Origin: Sipunculus nudus
Lineage: Eukaryota; Annelida; Sipuncula; Golfingiida; Sipunculidae
NCBI GenBank assembly: GCA_026874595.1
Contig: CM049318.1
Coordinates: forward strand, 15,982,241-16,046,240
Direction of reading: 5' to 3'
Length of the DNA: 64,000 nucleotides
The notes below the pieces were generated by a model. It worked only from the letters and a program-made list of their open reading frames with translations. It was not told where the DNA came from and searched no databases. Positions 1-14,200 of the stretch are shown here, piece after piece (positions within the stretch are counted from its first letter, which is position 1; every line of letters starts with the position of its first letter). The position numbers and the translations under genes are program-made.

Positions 1-964
1 AATGGCTGAGAAATCACTCAAATAGAAATGTTTAGGCCTGCATGCATGCATTCTGGGTATCTTATTATTTTAAAAATATAAACGAATATGAGCTTGGTTT
101 AGAAACACGCTTTTTGTACATTTTTTAGCTTTTGTTTTATTAAAATGGCGGTTTGTTTTATGGTATATGTATTTGACCATCATAAATGAAAATATGCTAA
201 CAATGATTACTGCGTTTTCGGATAGGTACGGTGGGTGTGTCTGTGGGGGGGGGGGGGGTGCTTTAGCCCCTTATGCCCCAGTCTTGATCCAATATAGCTA
301 ACTATAGCTCAGAATACCTTTAGTCAACCTATCTTCATAATTGATTTATATTAATAAATTAACAGTTTAGATATTTCAATCATCTCTCATCATGATGTTT
401 CTTCTGCAAAATGCTCTGCTTTGGTCTTAAAGCCACTAGTCATCTGCCTTTTTTTATAGAATATTTGTGATACCGGCTAACTCTGCATATACATATTAAA
501 AAGTAAAGGTAATTCTTGCTGGAAGGTTCTTATAGCGCCACTTTGACGTATACACATTTTATATACACAAGGTACTTGATCCAGTGTTAACATACAGATA
601 AAAACATATAACCGAGTTATTTAAAAATCCCATATTGATGTTTGTTAGAGCATGTGAAGCAATGCAATATTTGTCATTTACAGAACTCTGTACTCTCTGA
701 ATTGAAGTCAGATGTCTTTGCCCGAAGTCTTTCTATTACGATCGGTGGCCATTTTTGCACCCCACCCGTCCTCCCGACCCATGTCATAAACACGTGGATA
801 TAAACAAAAGGCTCTACCTTTACCCCGTGGGATTTGCTGATTTTTATGAAACGTTCAACAGATTATGTTTATTGGACAGACGTCAGATATAGGAGTAGGT
901 CCCTTTAACTTTGTTTTGCTTTACGTCAATAAAGCATCGAACGTTCAACAAACACGTAGACTCA
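1..964. other. Stretch with no recognisable gene
   Basis: I see no exon-like segment, no conserved protein and no long open frame here. The stretch is AT-rich, with a poly-G run near 246-259. It could be intergenic or intronic sequence of a gene outside the window. Confidence 0.5.
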
Positions 965-1085
965 AGATTTCGACTTAACATCTCGAGATAAATATATTTT
1001 TTTTTCTGCAGCAAACATTTTTTGGTGAGATTTTATGTCGAGATCTCGAGATGTTATCTCGAGATCTCGAGATAAATATTTTGTT
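965..1085. repeat. Palindromic ATCTCGAGAT repeat cluster
   Basis: The self-complementary word ATCTCGAGAT and overlapping AGATCTCGAGA occur about five times in 120 bases, and AACATCTCGAGATAAATAT is nearly repeated at both ends of the cluster. The two outer copies enclose a T-rich centre. The layout looks like a short palindromic (foldback or MITE-like) repeat rather than gene sequence. Confidence 0.6.
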
Positions 1086-1439
1086 CTGTGCCTAAATCAG
1101 CCAGCGTAATTTTTGGATCACGTAGTTCTAATTTAACAGTGAAAATACTGCTGGAAATTTACATAATAACTACTGTAGCCACATGGGCATCAACAACTTA
1201 ACACTCCTTTTTTTATTAAGGAACATCAAATCCATGACCAGATTATATACGCTAGTAAATTGAATGGCACAAAAATACATAAGAAGAAAAATATTAAAAG
1301 AACGTTGACATTCGGATTGATTGAACTTGGAAAGAAATGGATTGCAGTGCGTCTTGATTACCTTATTAGTCTTTAACAGGTGTTAGTAAAAATCTTTTGA
1401 GACATTAAAAGCTTTCAAGAGCATAGATCATCACTCATT

Positions 1440-2060
1440 TTGCTCAATACGCTCCCGAGGCAGCGGAAATTTTGCGCTTCTTAAGAAGCAACTGATTTTC
1501 ACGCTGCCAGCTTTGACCGTTTATGATATATTTAGACACCAGATGGCGGTTCGTTGTCCGCTGAAATAAACGTGCGTATGATGTGACAAGCAGCCAATCA
1601 GATGCCAATAAACAAACATTCGACAGGCATCCTGGCTCCGCCCATTGCTGCGCTTACTGCCGCTAGATGTGTTTCCGATCGAATTTAAATTACTCCCTCT
1701 GCATTCTCGCATCACCGACCGATTCGATTATGACATTATGACTGTGTTAGCGTGGCCATGTATCTGTTGTCTGCAGAACTGAAACAAGCCAGCGAGGTGT
1801 GCACGCAGCCTTTGTTGTTACGTTTCGTTTGAATTACAGCTCACCGGCCGAGCATGTGCCCAAGGCCCTAAGCGAACCACGTCAGGGGCAATTCTCTCTG
1901 AGCCTGTGGCCTGTTCAGACGGTTACGCGGAGCGATGAGCTGTCACTCAAAACGAAATAAACATGATTGGCTCCGTGTATTCCTCGCTTGGTTTTGTCTT
2001 CCAGCACAAGGTCTCATCTGATTGGGCAAAAATACAGTGCTCCCCTCTGGTGTAGCAATT
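1440..2060. promoter_or_regulatory. GC-richer, CCAAT-box-rich candidate regulatory segment
   Basis: This segment is clearly less AT-rich than its neighbours and free of simple repeats. It contains an AGCCAATCAG box near 1590, reverse-orientation boxes GATTGGCTCC near 1965 and TGATTGGGC near 2019, a CTCCGCCCA box near 1636 and TGTCACTCA near 1943. Such CCAAT/GC-box clustering fits a promoter or enhancer. No exon could be assigned to it, so the call is inference. Confidence 0.3.
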
Positions 2061-2189
2061 CAGGATACGAGGTCATAACAAACAGCGCCTTACGATATAG
2101 GGTAGTAGCCCTATAGGTAAAGCGCTGTGTAAAGAGCGTATTTGCTCAAAGGAAAAGATCTTACCTCATCAGTTTTTATTCCAGTTTGG

Positions 2190-2236
<47 letters not shown>

Positions 2237-2491
2237 AATCACATTCATTCATTTTCAATTAACTCAAATGGTAATTAAGCATATTTGTGTATGTCTTGTG
2301 TATATGGTCTATATACATTTATTGTCTATTTCGATGCATCAGAGAATGCGTGAGGAGAATTCGGCTGTTTCTTCTCAAGGACCCGGATGCACTCCGGCAC
2401 TACTCTTTGTGAAACAGTGCACCAGCATTCAAATTTAAAGTTTCTTTCTGATGTAAAATGGTTGGTCACTGAATAGACACATAAGACATAG

Positions 2492-2562
<71 letters not shown>

Positions 2563-2642
2563 GGTAGAGTTACCCTCCTTTGTAAAGTGCTCTACGGCCT
2601 ACAGACTAGGCCAGAGCAGTATAACTCTGAAGAAAAACAACA

Positions 2643-2684
<42 letters not shown>
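2190..2684. repeat. Three long (TA)n microsatellites
   Basis: Nearly pure TA dinucleotide tracts occupy about 2190-2233, 2492-2559 and 2645-2684. Between them is unremarkable sequence. They produce spurious poly-Ile/Tyr reading frames. Confidence 0.95.
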
Positions 2685-2687
<3 letters not shown>

Positions 2688-2954
2688 TCTACAGTTATGA
2701 CAGCTGCCGCATGCGCTGATTTCTGTTTGGAGAGAGTCGCCTTATGTACGACTCAGTAGGCAATAGTATTGGACTTGTAAATTCTCTAGGAATTTCGATA
2801 GGCTCTCTTATGTTAGAGGGAGAAAATTACGCTGTATGCAAAGGGCTGTTAAAATACAGGGTCATGTGCAGGGTTTATTTTTCAATACTTTATGAACTGG
2901 AGCCACCCGAGTCATTGGTTGGTCTGCTCCGCTCCTGGCAACGTACTGTTTTTA

Positions 2955-3065
2955 CACACACACACCCTCACATACACACACACACACTCCCTCGTACGCA
3001 CCCTCACACCTACATATACCCGCACTCACCTTCGTACGCACCCTAACACCCATACACACGCCCAT
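2955..3065. repeat. CA-rich imperfect microsatellite
   Basis: Repeated ACACAC and CACCCTCACA words make a degenerate CA/CCT-rich tract. The two overlapping open frames over it are low-complexity His/Thr/Pro strings and are not accepted as genes. Confidence 0.85.
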
Positions 3066-3199
3066 GACTCTCTCCGTAAATACATTGGCCGTCAATAATC
3101 TTCAAGGGTAGGGAGGGACTATTTATATAAATTTATTAATTCTGAAATATCAAAATATTAATATATCAGTATTTTCTACTGTTATTAAAAAATTCTACT

Positions 3200-3500
3200 G
3201 TGGAGCGGATGGTGGATGGCAAAGATGCCGGACTTGTGATCAAGCGGTCATGGGTTCGAATCCCTAGCCTCTCACTTCTTCGCTACGACCAATAAGCAAG
3301 GTATCAGCCACAAGAGTGCTTATGTCTACCCAGTATTACAAATGGGTACCGGATTAAGTGCCACCTGCGTATGGCGGCCCTGGCGATCTAAAAACCGTGT
3401 CCCCAGGGAGCTACCATGCACCTGGAAGTAAATTATAAAGTCTTCTGAGCCAGTTTTATTGGAAGAAGTCTTATAACCTGCAACTTTTACTTTTACTTTT
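3200..3500 (+). repeat. tRNA-derived SINE (family A)
   Basis: A tRNA-like head contains a B-box GGTTCGAATCC near 3253, preceded by an A-box-like segment. A body follows with ACCCAGTATTACAAATGGGTACC-type sequence near 3338, and the element ends in a short TTTTAC repeat tail near 3487. The same AAATGGGTACC core appears in the minus-strand element at 13.2-13.5 kb, so this is a dispersed family. Confidence 0.75.
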
Positions 3501-4490
3501 CTTTAATTAATTTGAATGGGTCACACAGACAATATATATCATATATATATTCACTGAATAGCAGTGGGATGATTACATTGTGAGTCATCAAAAACCTGTA
3601 GGATGGCAACATCTGGTATCGGCCATTTTTTAAACTTCTTTTTAACAGAAAGAGGAACATAAAATTCAAGTTTAATCTGCCCCTTTTTTTATATCGGGCA
3701 ATATGGACATCACTTTTAATCGACATCATGGGCCTTTCCCCCCTCACCTTCTTAGGGGCTGGGGTACATTTTGTACCCCATGGATTCTTTTTATTTTATA
3801 CGTTTTTTTTTGTGTGTGTGTGGGGGGGGGGGTAACATGGTCACTCATTTGATAGTGTTTTCATATTTTCGTAAAAAAAAATCATATTCACATGTAGTTT
3901 TATTGTAGTAGTAAAAACTGAGCAAATCCTGTTTTCATATAACGATATAATATGTTATCAGGTTGAAGAAAGGTATGATGAGTAAAGTATGGAAAGTATG
4001 GGATAAGGATTATGCGCTGTTTGTTAGGGGGGGGGGGAGTGGTTCTCCGGAGAATTTGAGAGCGTGTCCTTATGTGGGTGGGGAGAGGGGGTCTTCTGTC
4101 TGTTCTTTGGATTGTTTGCCTCACACAAACAAGGCCCATTTTGTACATGTTCTCCTAAGCGGAGAATTTCACGAATTACCATACTTAATTTAGGACACAG
4201 GGAGACATAGTTGCCGAAAAAGAACTTTTATTTCTTCCAAGATGTTCATAATTACAATTTAGTCACTTATTAATACAAAAATGTGTTATTCCTTTCCTCT
4301 TTTTAATTCTATAAAAAATGCCCTTTCTATAAAAAAGGAAAAATTTGTATCTGAATACGGAAGTAATTTAAAGTGAAGGTGGCACATATAATGAATTTAG
4401 CAAATATTTTTAAGGTTACAAAATATATATATAATAATCTGGGAATGCCTGCATGTCACGATTCCGGAAGTGAGGTCCACGTGGTACTTC
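3501..4490. other. 3' flank of the M15-like gene; no other gene seen
   Basis: On the minus strand this follows the stop codon of the M15-like gene. It contains poly-G runs near 3828 and 4028. A minus-strand AATAAA lies at about 4225-4231, some 265 bases after the stop, and is the first good polyadenylation signal. The open frames here overlap one another on both strands and look like chance. Confidence 0.45.
4224..4232 (-). other. Candidate polyadenylation signal of the M15-like gene
   Basis: The minus strand reads AAATAAAAG here, containing AATAAA, about 265 bases downstream of the TAA stop at 4495-4497. No closer canonical signal was found. The transcript end is not proven. Confidence 0.4.
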
Positions 4491-4494
4491 CGGT

Positions 4495-4691
4495 TTATGC
4501 GGAGGGAATGTGTTTGCACGCGGCTTGGAGTCTCGTACGTAGATACGGGTAGTAGGACCGGTAGTTGTAGTAGTAGTTGTCATGGAGAGTTTCTGGATAC
4601 TGCATGTACCAGCGGAGTCTCCCTCTCGACATGGCATAACTCAGGAAACACTTGATATATCGGTTGTCTCCTGTGGGATTTCGGTAGGCAG
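4495..4691 (-). CDS. Exon 7 (last coding exon) of the M15-like gene
   Basis: The acceptor TTGTAG precedes this 197-base exon, which enters in phase 1 and ends at TAA. It encodes the C-terminal third of the M15 domain: KCFLS, LRWYMQYPETLH with ExxH, and a C-terminal LQAACKHIPSA. The last exon of the paralogue at 29.7 kb aligns throughout (KCFLS...LRWGGSW...DPDH...LQAACKHVP). Confidence 0.9.
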
Positions 4692-5224
4692 CTACAACAG
4701 AAAAATGATCAAAATCAAGATATACTGACAAACCCTGGTAAATGCTGTGAATCATTAAAAACTTACACACACACACAATCTCTCTCTCTCTCTCTCTCTC
4801 TTTCTCTCGCCGTTCAATTCAAGTGGCGTCAATTTACCTTTAAGGGGGGGGGGGGGGGGGGGTTGACTCGCAGGCGTGGTGGGTAATAAATTTGGAATAA
4901 CTTTTTTTTATAAACACATACATACATACATATATATATATTTATATATTATATATATTGTATATATATATATTATTTTTCTGAATATATTAATTCTAAA
5001 CCAGGTTTAGATATTATATTCCATAGTAAACTAAGAAATAGAACCAAAGTCTATGAATCTATTTATTAATATATAATATTTTCAATATATAATTATTAAT
5101 CTCTGAATATCAGGGTATGATTACATTGACCATCCCCTTGCTAAAAGCGTGTGTGTGTGGGGGGGGGGGGGGCGGGGGGAAGGGAAATATACCCTATCCC
5201 CCTAAACTAGATTCATAAACAATT

Positions 5225-5280
<56 letters not shown>

Positions 5281-8200
5281 GGAGTTGGAGACAAAGTACC
5301 TTTTGTTTCCCTCACATTTTAGGGACTAAAATATAATTTGTAAATATGGAGATAATTCCGTCAATCAAATTTAAAGTTTCGTCACATTTTCCTCAATATT
5401 ATTTTTTCATTTATACATCTCATATTAAGAAATCATATTGAGGGTTGCAGAAACGTTTATTATTCTTTGCATTCTTATATTGACTTTGAAATATCGAGAA
5501 CATTTCCCAACCGACAGACGCTTGTATATGATAGCACTATTACTGTCGTACGTGTATGTTACTGAAACATAATGATCGAGTCTTACTGCCGATGTCAGTA
5601 TTATAATGCCCATGCCAGTTTCATTTTGCCAATATCGGTATCATAGTATCAATACTAGTGTCATATTGTCAATATAGATATCATATGGTCAACATTAGTA
5701 TCATGGTGTCAATATTCGTGTCATAGTGATTATATCAATATCATAGTATCAATATCAGAATCACAGTGTTAATATCAGTATCATCATGATTACATCAATA
5801 TCATAGTGTCATTATCAATATCATAGTTTCAATATGAGTGTCAGAGTGGTTACAGCAATATCATAGTGTCAATATCAGTGTTATAGTGTCATTAATAGTA
5901 TCATAGTGCCAACACCAGTATTATAGTGATAATATCCGTATATTTTGTCTATGTCAGTATCATTGTGTCAATAGTAGTGTCATACTGATTATATCAATAT
6001 CATAGTGTCAATATCAGTATCATAGTATCAATATCAGTATCATAGTGTCAACATCAGTGTCATAGTGTCACTATCAGTATAATAGTTCCCACCCCAATGT
6101 CGTAGTGTCAGTTTCAGTATCATATTGCAAACATCAGAATCATAGTGTCCATATCAGTGTCATAATGCCAATATGGGTTCTTTTCACTATTGCATAATAA
6201 ACCCTGTACGTACCAGCCATACAGCGACCATCACACACGCGGGGTCCCTGTCCATACAACAGGTTGAATTTGATGGCGTGTCCGATCTGATGGTGAAGCA
6301 AGGTCAAGGACGACATCCCTGGGGGACGTTGGGTTCTCATGTTGAGCCAACTCATGGTGACATTCACCTGTACATAGATTCATAAACAATGTTTATTTAT
6401 AACAATATATAAATACATATCTGGCTTTACGATGTATGATTCTTCTTATCTTTTAGTCTTATACACCGTTATTCTTATGAATTGCTGCACCTTTCTAACT
6501 TTTACTATATAAATATGGTTAAGTCATTAATCGTACAAAACATTACGTTTTGGTTGTATTTCACTGTAAAATGAATAATTTAATAAAATTAAGTAATGCC
6601 CACACACTTCAAGTCCTCTGACGTATACTATATCTGTCATAAAATAGACAATGTACTCTTTTAAAAAAGTAAAATTAATGTACAAGTAAAGTTATTGGTT
6701 ACTTATTACTCCTACATTTTATTTCTCTTGTAATATATTTATTCTAACAGCCTGTTGCCAATTTAAACAACTTTATAATCGTTTAATCTAATTATAAATT
6801 TAAAAAAGATTACAACTGATAAATTATTACCTTTACTCTACAACTCTGGGCGAAGGAGGTGATGGCATTCATTTTTGGCCCGAACGAAACATCAACTATT
6901 GCAGGCTTCATATTGACGAAGTACACCCTGTTGACATAAGGTCTCAAGGTACACTGACTCTCTATTAAAGAAAACAGAAAAGTAAGAATGGTGTATACAT
7001 GCTGCATGATCACAAAACCTCTAACAGACATCGTCAAGAGCATGTTATATAATATTATGCCAATTCCGTCACACTATCAGACCAGTTTTGCATTACACAA
7101 ACGTTTCTCAGCTTAAACCGTGGCAGGCCAATACAAGGTCTCAGTGCCTGCTCTTCAACTGTTTAGCAGCTTAAAATGGTTCTGCTTGTGAGTAAACACG
7201 ATCGATGCACGTGTGTCTGTTTACTATGACAATGCAGTGTGACCGGAGGTCTTATTTTGCGCATGTTGATAGATCTCAAACAAGGACTAGTCCGAACTCG
7301 AACATGTACGGTTGTGAAATACCAGTTGTCAATCTGAATGGAAAGCGGAAAACGCAGGCGGCGTTTAGGTAAGCGCCAGTGATCGCGCCCAGTCAACTTT
7401 TTTTTTACACTCGAGTAAGCCGACGGCTCCAGTACAATATTTTGGCAGGTACCATATTATTTCAAAGAGAAGACGCTATGTTTTGGGGAAATTCAACATG
7501 CTTTGGGTGTGATTAGGTCCGTTTAATGACGATGGTGGGTTGCCTCTGTGTGACGTTGAACTTTATTTATTTTACATTGATTGTACAGATAATTATAATA
7601 ACTAGTGCTAAAGGGACTCTCCATGAAACAGAAGGTGGCATTAGTAGCCAGTGACGAGGAGAAAACCGGAGACCCACAGACCTTGAACGGGCCACTGCCA
7701 ATCAAGATCCTGGCCGCGCCGGGGAATCGAACCTGTGTGGCCAGGGGAGAGAGCAGAGCTTGTTAATACGCGACCAATTAAATTATGAATGACCGGAATA
7801 TACCAACCAAGCTACCTTGTAATAACTGTAAACAGCCTGGGCGGATCGAGGATTAAGGAAAAGGGTTATCCAACCCAGGAGGACCTTTATAAAACCTAAT
7901 AAAAAAGGTCCTAAAGTCCGGAAAGGGGGGAGGTGGGTCCAGGCCGCCAAATTGGTTAAAAACCCTTTAAAAATGATTACATCGACTGAAAAAGGGGGAG
8001 GGGGGGCGGGTTCCTGATCCCCTGGACTCCCTCCCTCCCCCCCCCCCCCCCATCTTGATCCGTTTCTGGTAAACAACATGTGACCCTCGATATCTTGGCC
8101 CTTACTTGTTATGACGACATAGTATATATATTTTTGAACCCCCCCCCCCCCCTTCAATTCAGGCATGCATTATGTTCAAATGGCCATACGAGTGTCACAG

Positions 8201-11200
8201 GAAGATCACATTGCATATTCATACATCCTAAACAATTACAGGAATATACATATGACCTAATATCAACAAGCATGCCAAGCAGGCACATGCTTAAGTTTAT
8301 GTTTGTATATTCAATGCCGCTTCAATATAAATAAGGGACCCATGGGTCACGGTACTCATCTGAAGTTGATCTTCAAGGTAAAAGTCTAAAATAATTACAA
8401 ATGGAGGTTCAGTCTGAAAGAAAGAGTTAATAAAGGCCATGTTTGGATCATATGATTGGTTTGTATTGATGACAAAAAATTGTTGCTAATAATATTTTGT
8501 GATCTGACCATGTGTTTCCTTATGATAAAACAGAGCCATTTGATCAGTTTGTGAACATCTAAGATCTATACTTTTACCATGATCATGGGCTGGCTCTTTG
8601 ATAAGCTGTCAACAGTACCGCAGTTTACATTTATCTTCAATCAGATCCGTATTCTTTTATTTTATCATTTTTTAAATTTATAAATATATGCACTTGCAAT
8701 ATAACAAATGTCCCCAGTCCACACGTGCAAGGGATTGGGTGGTGATGGGAGACACAACATATCTGAATATCCATATAGGATATTAAATTTAATTCCACCG
8801 TGTTTACTGGGAAAAAGTTGAATTTAAAATTACTGATTATTTAAAAATGGACACTTGATTTCCCGTTCTGAGGCAGGTAAATCATGAACTATATCTATAT
8901 TGGATCCTTATTTTTTATTATATTAAATTGTTTTTAAGTTTATAAATTGTATACAATTGCAATATAACACATATATCTAAATATACAATTTGCTTATTGA
9001 TAAACTGAAGTGAGAATAACTATACACATCTGGCCCTGTTCCCCCAATGACTCATAAAATCAGGTAAGCTGGCAGATCTGTATTAAATGACCTAAAATGA
9101 CCGGAAATGGGCTTCCTTGAACTTGACAAAGCAGGTGAATACAATAAGAGCCTTAACAAATTCAATGACTAGCAAATTATATTAGATTTTACCCAAGTGG
9201 CCCATGGACCATGACGCTTAATCATGATCTGGTGAGAATTCATAGGAAACCTTGAAAAAATGGTAGAACGACTTCCAAGTGCTCTAAATCATGCTTTTTG
9301 CCCATATATAGTCCTTAGAAAATCGCTATAATAGTGACCAGATTTAGGCATTCCAGTAGCTTACCAGTAGCTCCCTAGATGCTAAGTTAGATGTTTCTGC
9401 GTTCAGCTGCTACAATTTATGCCCATGTTATAATTATAGAGTGCTAAAATCACGTTCTTTCATATAGTTCGTAGTATATAGGTCACAGTGACATTATTTT
9501 AGTATTCAAAAGAATGATTACAGACACCTCCTTGGATCTTATTCAAATTAGAAGATCTACTGTAACCAGTCGTGCAAATCTGTCTTTTAGAGTGGTCAAA
9601 TCTTGTTCTTTCACATATCTTTCAGAATAAATGTCAACATAACTTAATTTCAGGTTTCAACAGATTTTTACCCAGGACGTCCTTGAATGTCATAAGACAA
9701 GATTCTAGGCCAAATGGATACAATTTGTATCCCGTCTGACTCACTGGGTACTCAAGATCATGTTTTTGCCCGTAATTTTTAAGATACAGGTTACCACGAC
9801 ATAATTTCAGGTTTCCTAGGAAATGTGTCCTGATCGACCGACCTGGGTGTCAAGTTAGAAGTTACAAGGTGCAACAGTAAAGTTTTTTGCCCCGTCTGAC
9901 TGTCTGGGTGCCTAAAATTATGTTTTGGCCAAAAACTCGCAGAATATAGGTCACAACCACTTTATTTCAGGTTTCCATAGAGGTTTGCCCAAGACTTTCC
10001 TGGATGTTAGGTGACAAGATTCTATGGCTTGTGGGCACAATGTATGCCCTGTCTGACTCACAGGGTGCTCAAAATCATGTTAACGGCCCGTTGTTTCGCA
10101 AAATATAGATCACCATGACCTCAATGTAGGTTTCCCTGGAGATTTGCTTAGGACCTCCCCTGGTGTACAGTTAGGTCCAGTTAGGGTCCAGTTAAGTTTC
10201 AAGGTCCAAGGGTTACGGTTTGTGGGAATATATTCGAATAAATGCATTAGTTATTCAGCTATTGGAGCTTTAGCATCAAATTTTTTTAATGTTCCTGGGG
10301 GTATTTATGAGCTCGAAAGAAATAGGTCGCAGTGACCTAATTTCAGATTTCCAAGGAGATTTTTCATGGACCTTCTATGATTATTCAGTCAGAAATTTCT
10401 CGGTCCAGCGGTTACGATTTCTGCCCTGTTAATGTACGGCCGGGCGGAAGGACCACGGACAAAAAGTGATCGCTATAGCTTAAAAAAATTAATGACTTTT
10501 CAGTCTACTGTGTGTTTTGCAAAATTCAAGGTCCTCATTTTATATTAATGCTTATAACTTTAAAAAATTACAAAATTCAGATCTAATTTTGGGTATACAA
10601 TTGACTCTTGATTCAATAAAGCAATTTCTTTGCAAAAAAGATCTTTAACTTCAACAATTATCATGTAAAGTGGGTTAATATCTTTCCTACAACTTCAAGA
10701 AATAACATGATATTTACGTAATATGTGACATGTACATAGAAAATATATAGAGGAATATTTATCTAAATATGATAAAAAACAGATAATTGGTTTTGATATC
10801 GGGAAGTCCTGAAGTGTCACAATTGGTGTTTCATGGAACATGAAGTTGTTCCTTAATATGGAACGATCTCGCAGTGACCAAGTTTTCGGTTTGGTTGAAG
10901 ATCTTAGGAACATCTAAAATTGGTAGTAATTATAATACATACTGAGGACGCAACACTGTCGATTGGACGGCCCAGCACAATATCCAGAGACGTAGGTACC
11001 GTTACAGCTTGCCGTAGTATAGCTGCACCTGCCCCGGAGTGCGTTACATCGGTTGTCTGAAAAATCAAAGGTTCGGTAGCATTATTCATGCATTAGATAT
11101 GATTATGTGTGTATATGAGTGGAATATAACTGTTTCCATGTACGCATATAAACGTGAATAAAATAACGTAAATATTGGTACAATGGATCTAGCAAGTCTT

Positions 11201-14200
11201 CCTAAAAAACCGAGTGATCATTTTATACCGAATCCTTGGTTCACGCAGACCTATTTTCGCGCATATAAGCACATCCGGATATACGCAGCGGACAGAGTGT
11301 TACAAAATTATATGAGCGATTTTATAAGTACATAAACGCACATCAAAACAGTTTCAGGCTGAATTGTAATATAATTAATATTGCGTACTTCTATTTATCT
11401 TTTCAATTTCAAATATACAATTCACTTTTGGAAAGTAAAGATGATTTAAAAAATTACACTTCACAGGTATATCCTGAAAACCGAATTTCGTCTACATGAA
11501 ATAACACCTGTGATGCAAAGAAAAAAAGTGGATGTTTACAACGTCTCAATGGGATTAGAACAAAAATAAATCTTGATCGCGAAACTATTTGTAGAACTGG
11601 AAATCCCATGTTATAAAAAATATTGTTATAAAACATTGCAGGTAAAACTGGAGTAGTATTAGTTAAAATGATCACTTTCATAAGAACGAATTTGTAATTT
11701 ACTTTGGTCGTTTCCGGGTATACATATACGCAATTATAAATGCGTATATTTATTTAGAGCTAAAATACCCACGAATTTAGTATAACTTTAAACAGTTGCT
11801 TAAGTACAAATTAGTGCTAGGATTCGATTGCTAAATTATATTTGATGATTGATAGGTATCTACCCACCGATGACCGATTATTAATGCATCGGTTATGTTT
11901 TGTACCTTCTATGTCACCGTGAACGCTGCTGTATATAAATATAACTAAAATAGTGTCGACGTCAATTAAGGTAGTGATTATTCACAATTGTTGGTACCAG
12001 ATGGTTCAGTTTTAACGATGTTCGCTCTATTATGTCCTTCTTATATCTCCAATATTATTATAACATTGTACCTGGATAATATGAATATTTTGAATGTGCA
12101 TATACATTATCGTTTGTGATTATACAAAAAATCCAACCAGTTTAATCGATTATGAAAGAAAAGGACCAATCATCAATTTAACCGATTAATACCTACACCA
12201 CTGGTACAAATGTCAGACACTTTACATACATATTGCATAAACTATGTTTGTACACTGTTTGGTACTACACATAACAATATCAAGCAGGTAACAAATGTGC
12301 ATGGGGTTGTCGCGAATATCCCAGACCTGACTATTCAGTCATGTATCTTGAGTTCCTATTTGATCATCTTTTTTATTGCCTTTTTAATAGTGTATTCACT
12401 CATGTAAATAATTAACCTGTTAATTTCACATTGTACTGTAAAGTACGTATTGCAGTGATACAATCCCGAGATTAAGAATTTGATAACAATTTGAAAAAAC
12501 TTAAATATGTGTTGAATAAAACTTAAACAATTCAAAACTTAAATATAAAAAAAAATTGTAAAGGTATTTAGCATTATCTTATTTTAAAGTTTTATTTAAC
12601 ATTTCCTTGCTTTTATTCAATATATTATATACTGCAGTTGAGAAAATATTATTGAATATAAATCAAAATACATGTAAATGTTTGTTAAATAGTTCTGTTA
12701 TCTAACAATTTGCATTTTAAACTTTATTTTCATTGCAATTATTATTGTGTATATATTATAACTTAAAACCTATGAAATTCCATATAGTCTAGTCTATGAG
12801 GATTGTTCTCACCGGAATTGCATCCAGCTCTGTAACAGCGAGCGGTTTGCCTGGTTATGCAGCTCCCCCCGCAGGTGGCTCGGCGTACCACGCTGCCATA
12901 GCGATATCTGTATCCAAGAGTCCCGCAAGTAGGTGCACTGCATGGTCTCCATGACGACCAGCGAACTACGCAATTCTAAATGAAACCATATTGACAAATG
13001 TTTAAATAAAACATAAATATCTTGTTAAATAGAATGTGGTAAACGTAATGGTATGAATGAAATAAATATGTTCAACATTGTAGACGGTTAAATTAGTAGT
13101 TTGTCAGTCATGCGGATGTATAACAGGCCTAATCGGTATTTGGCATATATTAACTGAAGTTTGACCATAGGTAAGTCTGTTCTGCTTTTACACCCGAGCC
13201 GACTGGCTTACCTCGGTTTCTATAGCGTGAAGCGACTAAGGAGTTAAACTCCTCTTGGATGAGTCGCTGCTCGCTGTCCATCGCAGGTGACCTACCCTGT
13301 ATGTAATGGTACCCATTTCTACTGCTGGGTGGAGGGAGGCACACTTGCGGTTTCAACCTTGCCCAAGGGTCTTGGCACGGTGGGGGTCTGGCCAGTATTC
13401 GAACTCATGACCCCTCGACCATGAGCTCGTCACCTTTATCATATTACACCACTGCCCCAAAGATTGACTCTGGGGGCCGCCAAAGAAATCCATTAACAAG
13501 GACATCTGGCAGCAAATCCAAAGAAACGGAGTTTGCAAATGGTGTTTTGGAACCAGTGACCGAATGCACGAAAGGTGTTTTCATTATCAAAGGTATCTAA
13601 GTTTTAGATGTGCAATTTTAATTGGAATGCGCTAAAGATGTTAACTTTTAAACGAATTCTTAGATATGTGAAAAAGCAAGGCAAAGCATTTGGAGGAGCA
13701 TGAGGGCATGTTTAATTGTTTAAAAAAATGTGCGAGAACGGTATTCATTTTCTAATATTTTGAAATTTTCATTTCAATATATAAGTATATCTTTATTCAT
13801 AAAAAATAATATTCGTGAGGGACATTTTATCCCCATTGGCACCTTTGTCAGTTCAAAAATTTTAATTCAATTTTGATCAACTGATTAGCTATTGTATGTA
13901 TAAAAAGTGCAAGAAACCGTGAAAGTCGAATTGTACAAAATTAAAATGATCAAAATGAATTTAAAGAGAAAATATTTTTGGATGAAATATGACGTAACCC
14001 ATGCAATGACCGAATTAGGGCTCATGTGGTCGGTCATGTGCTCATTTTATCCATGCCACGGATGTTATTCCCTCCTAAATCAAATAAGTTAAATACGGAA
14101 ACAAAGATGTGATCAATGAGAACCACCGGTACCAGACGGGGAGTCCAAATGAAAGCAAAACTGTTAACGGTCTAACAGTAAAAATAACCTATACGGCAAA

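Noticed and set aside
3240-3265. Possible functional tRNA gene (GGTTCGAATCC B box)
   Set aside because: No cloverleaf or matching acceptor stem could be formed. The tail and the repeated core show it is a SINE.
5590-6178. Possible CRISPR-like array
   Set aside because: The units are 20 bp without unique spacers, in an animal intron. It is an ordinary minisatellite.
7783-8166. 127-codon minus-strand frame
   Set aside because: It runs through poly-G/poly-C and a hAT-like fragment within an intron of the M15-like gene. There is no domain.
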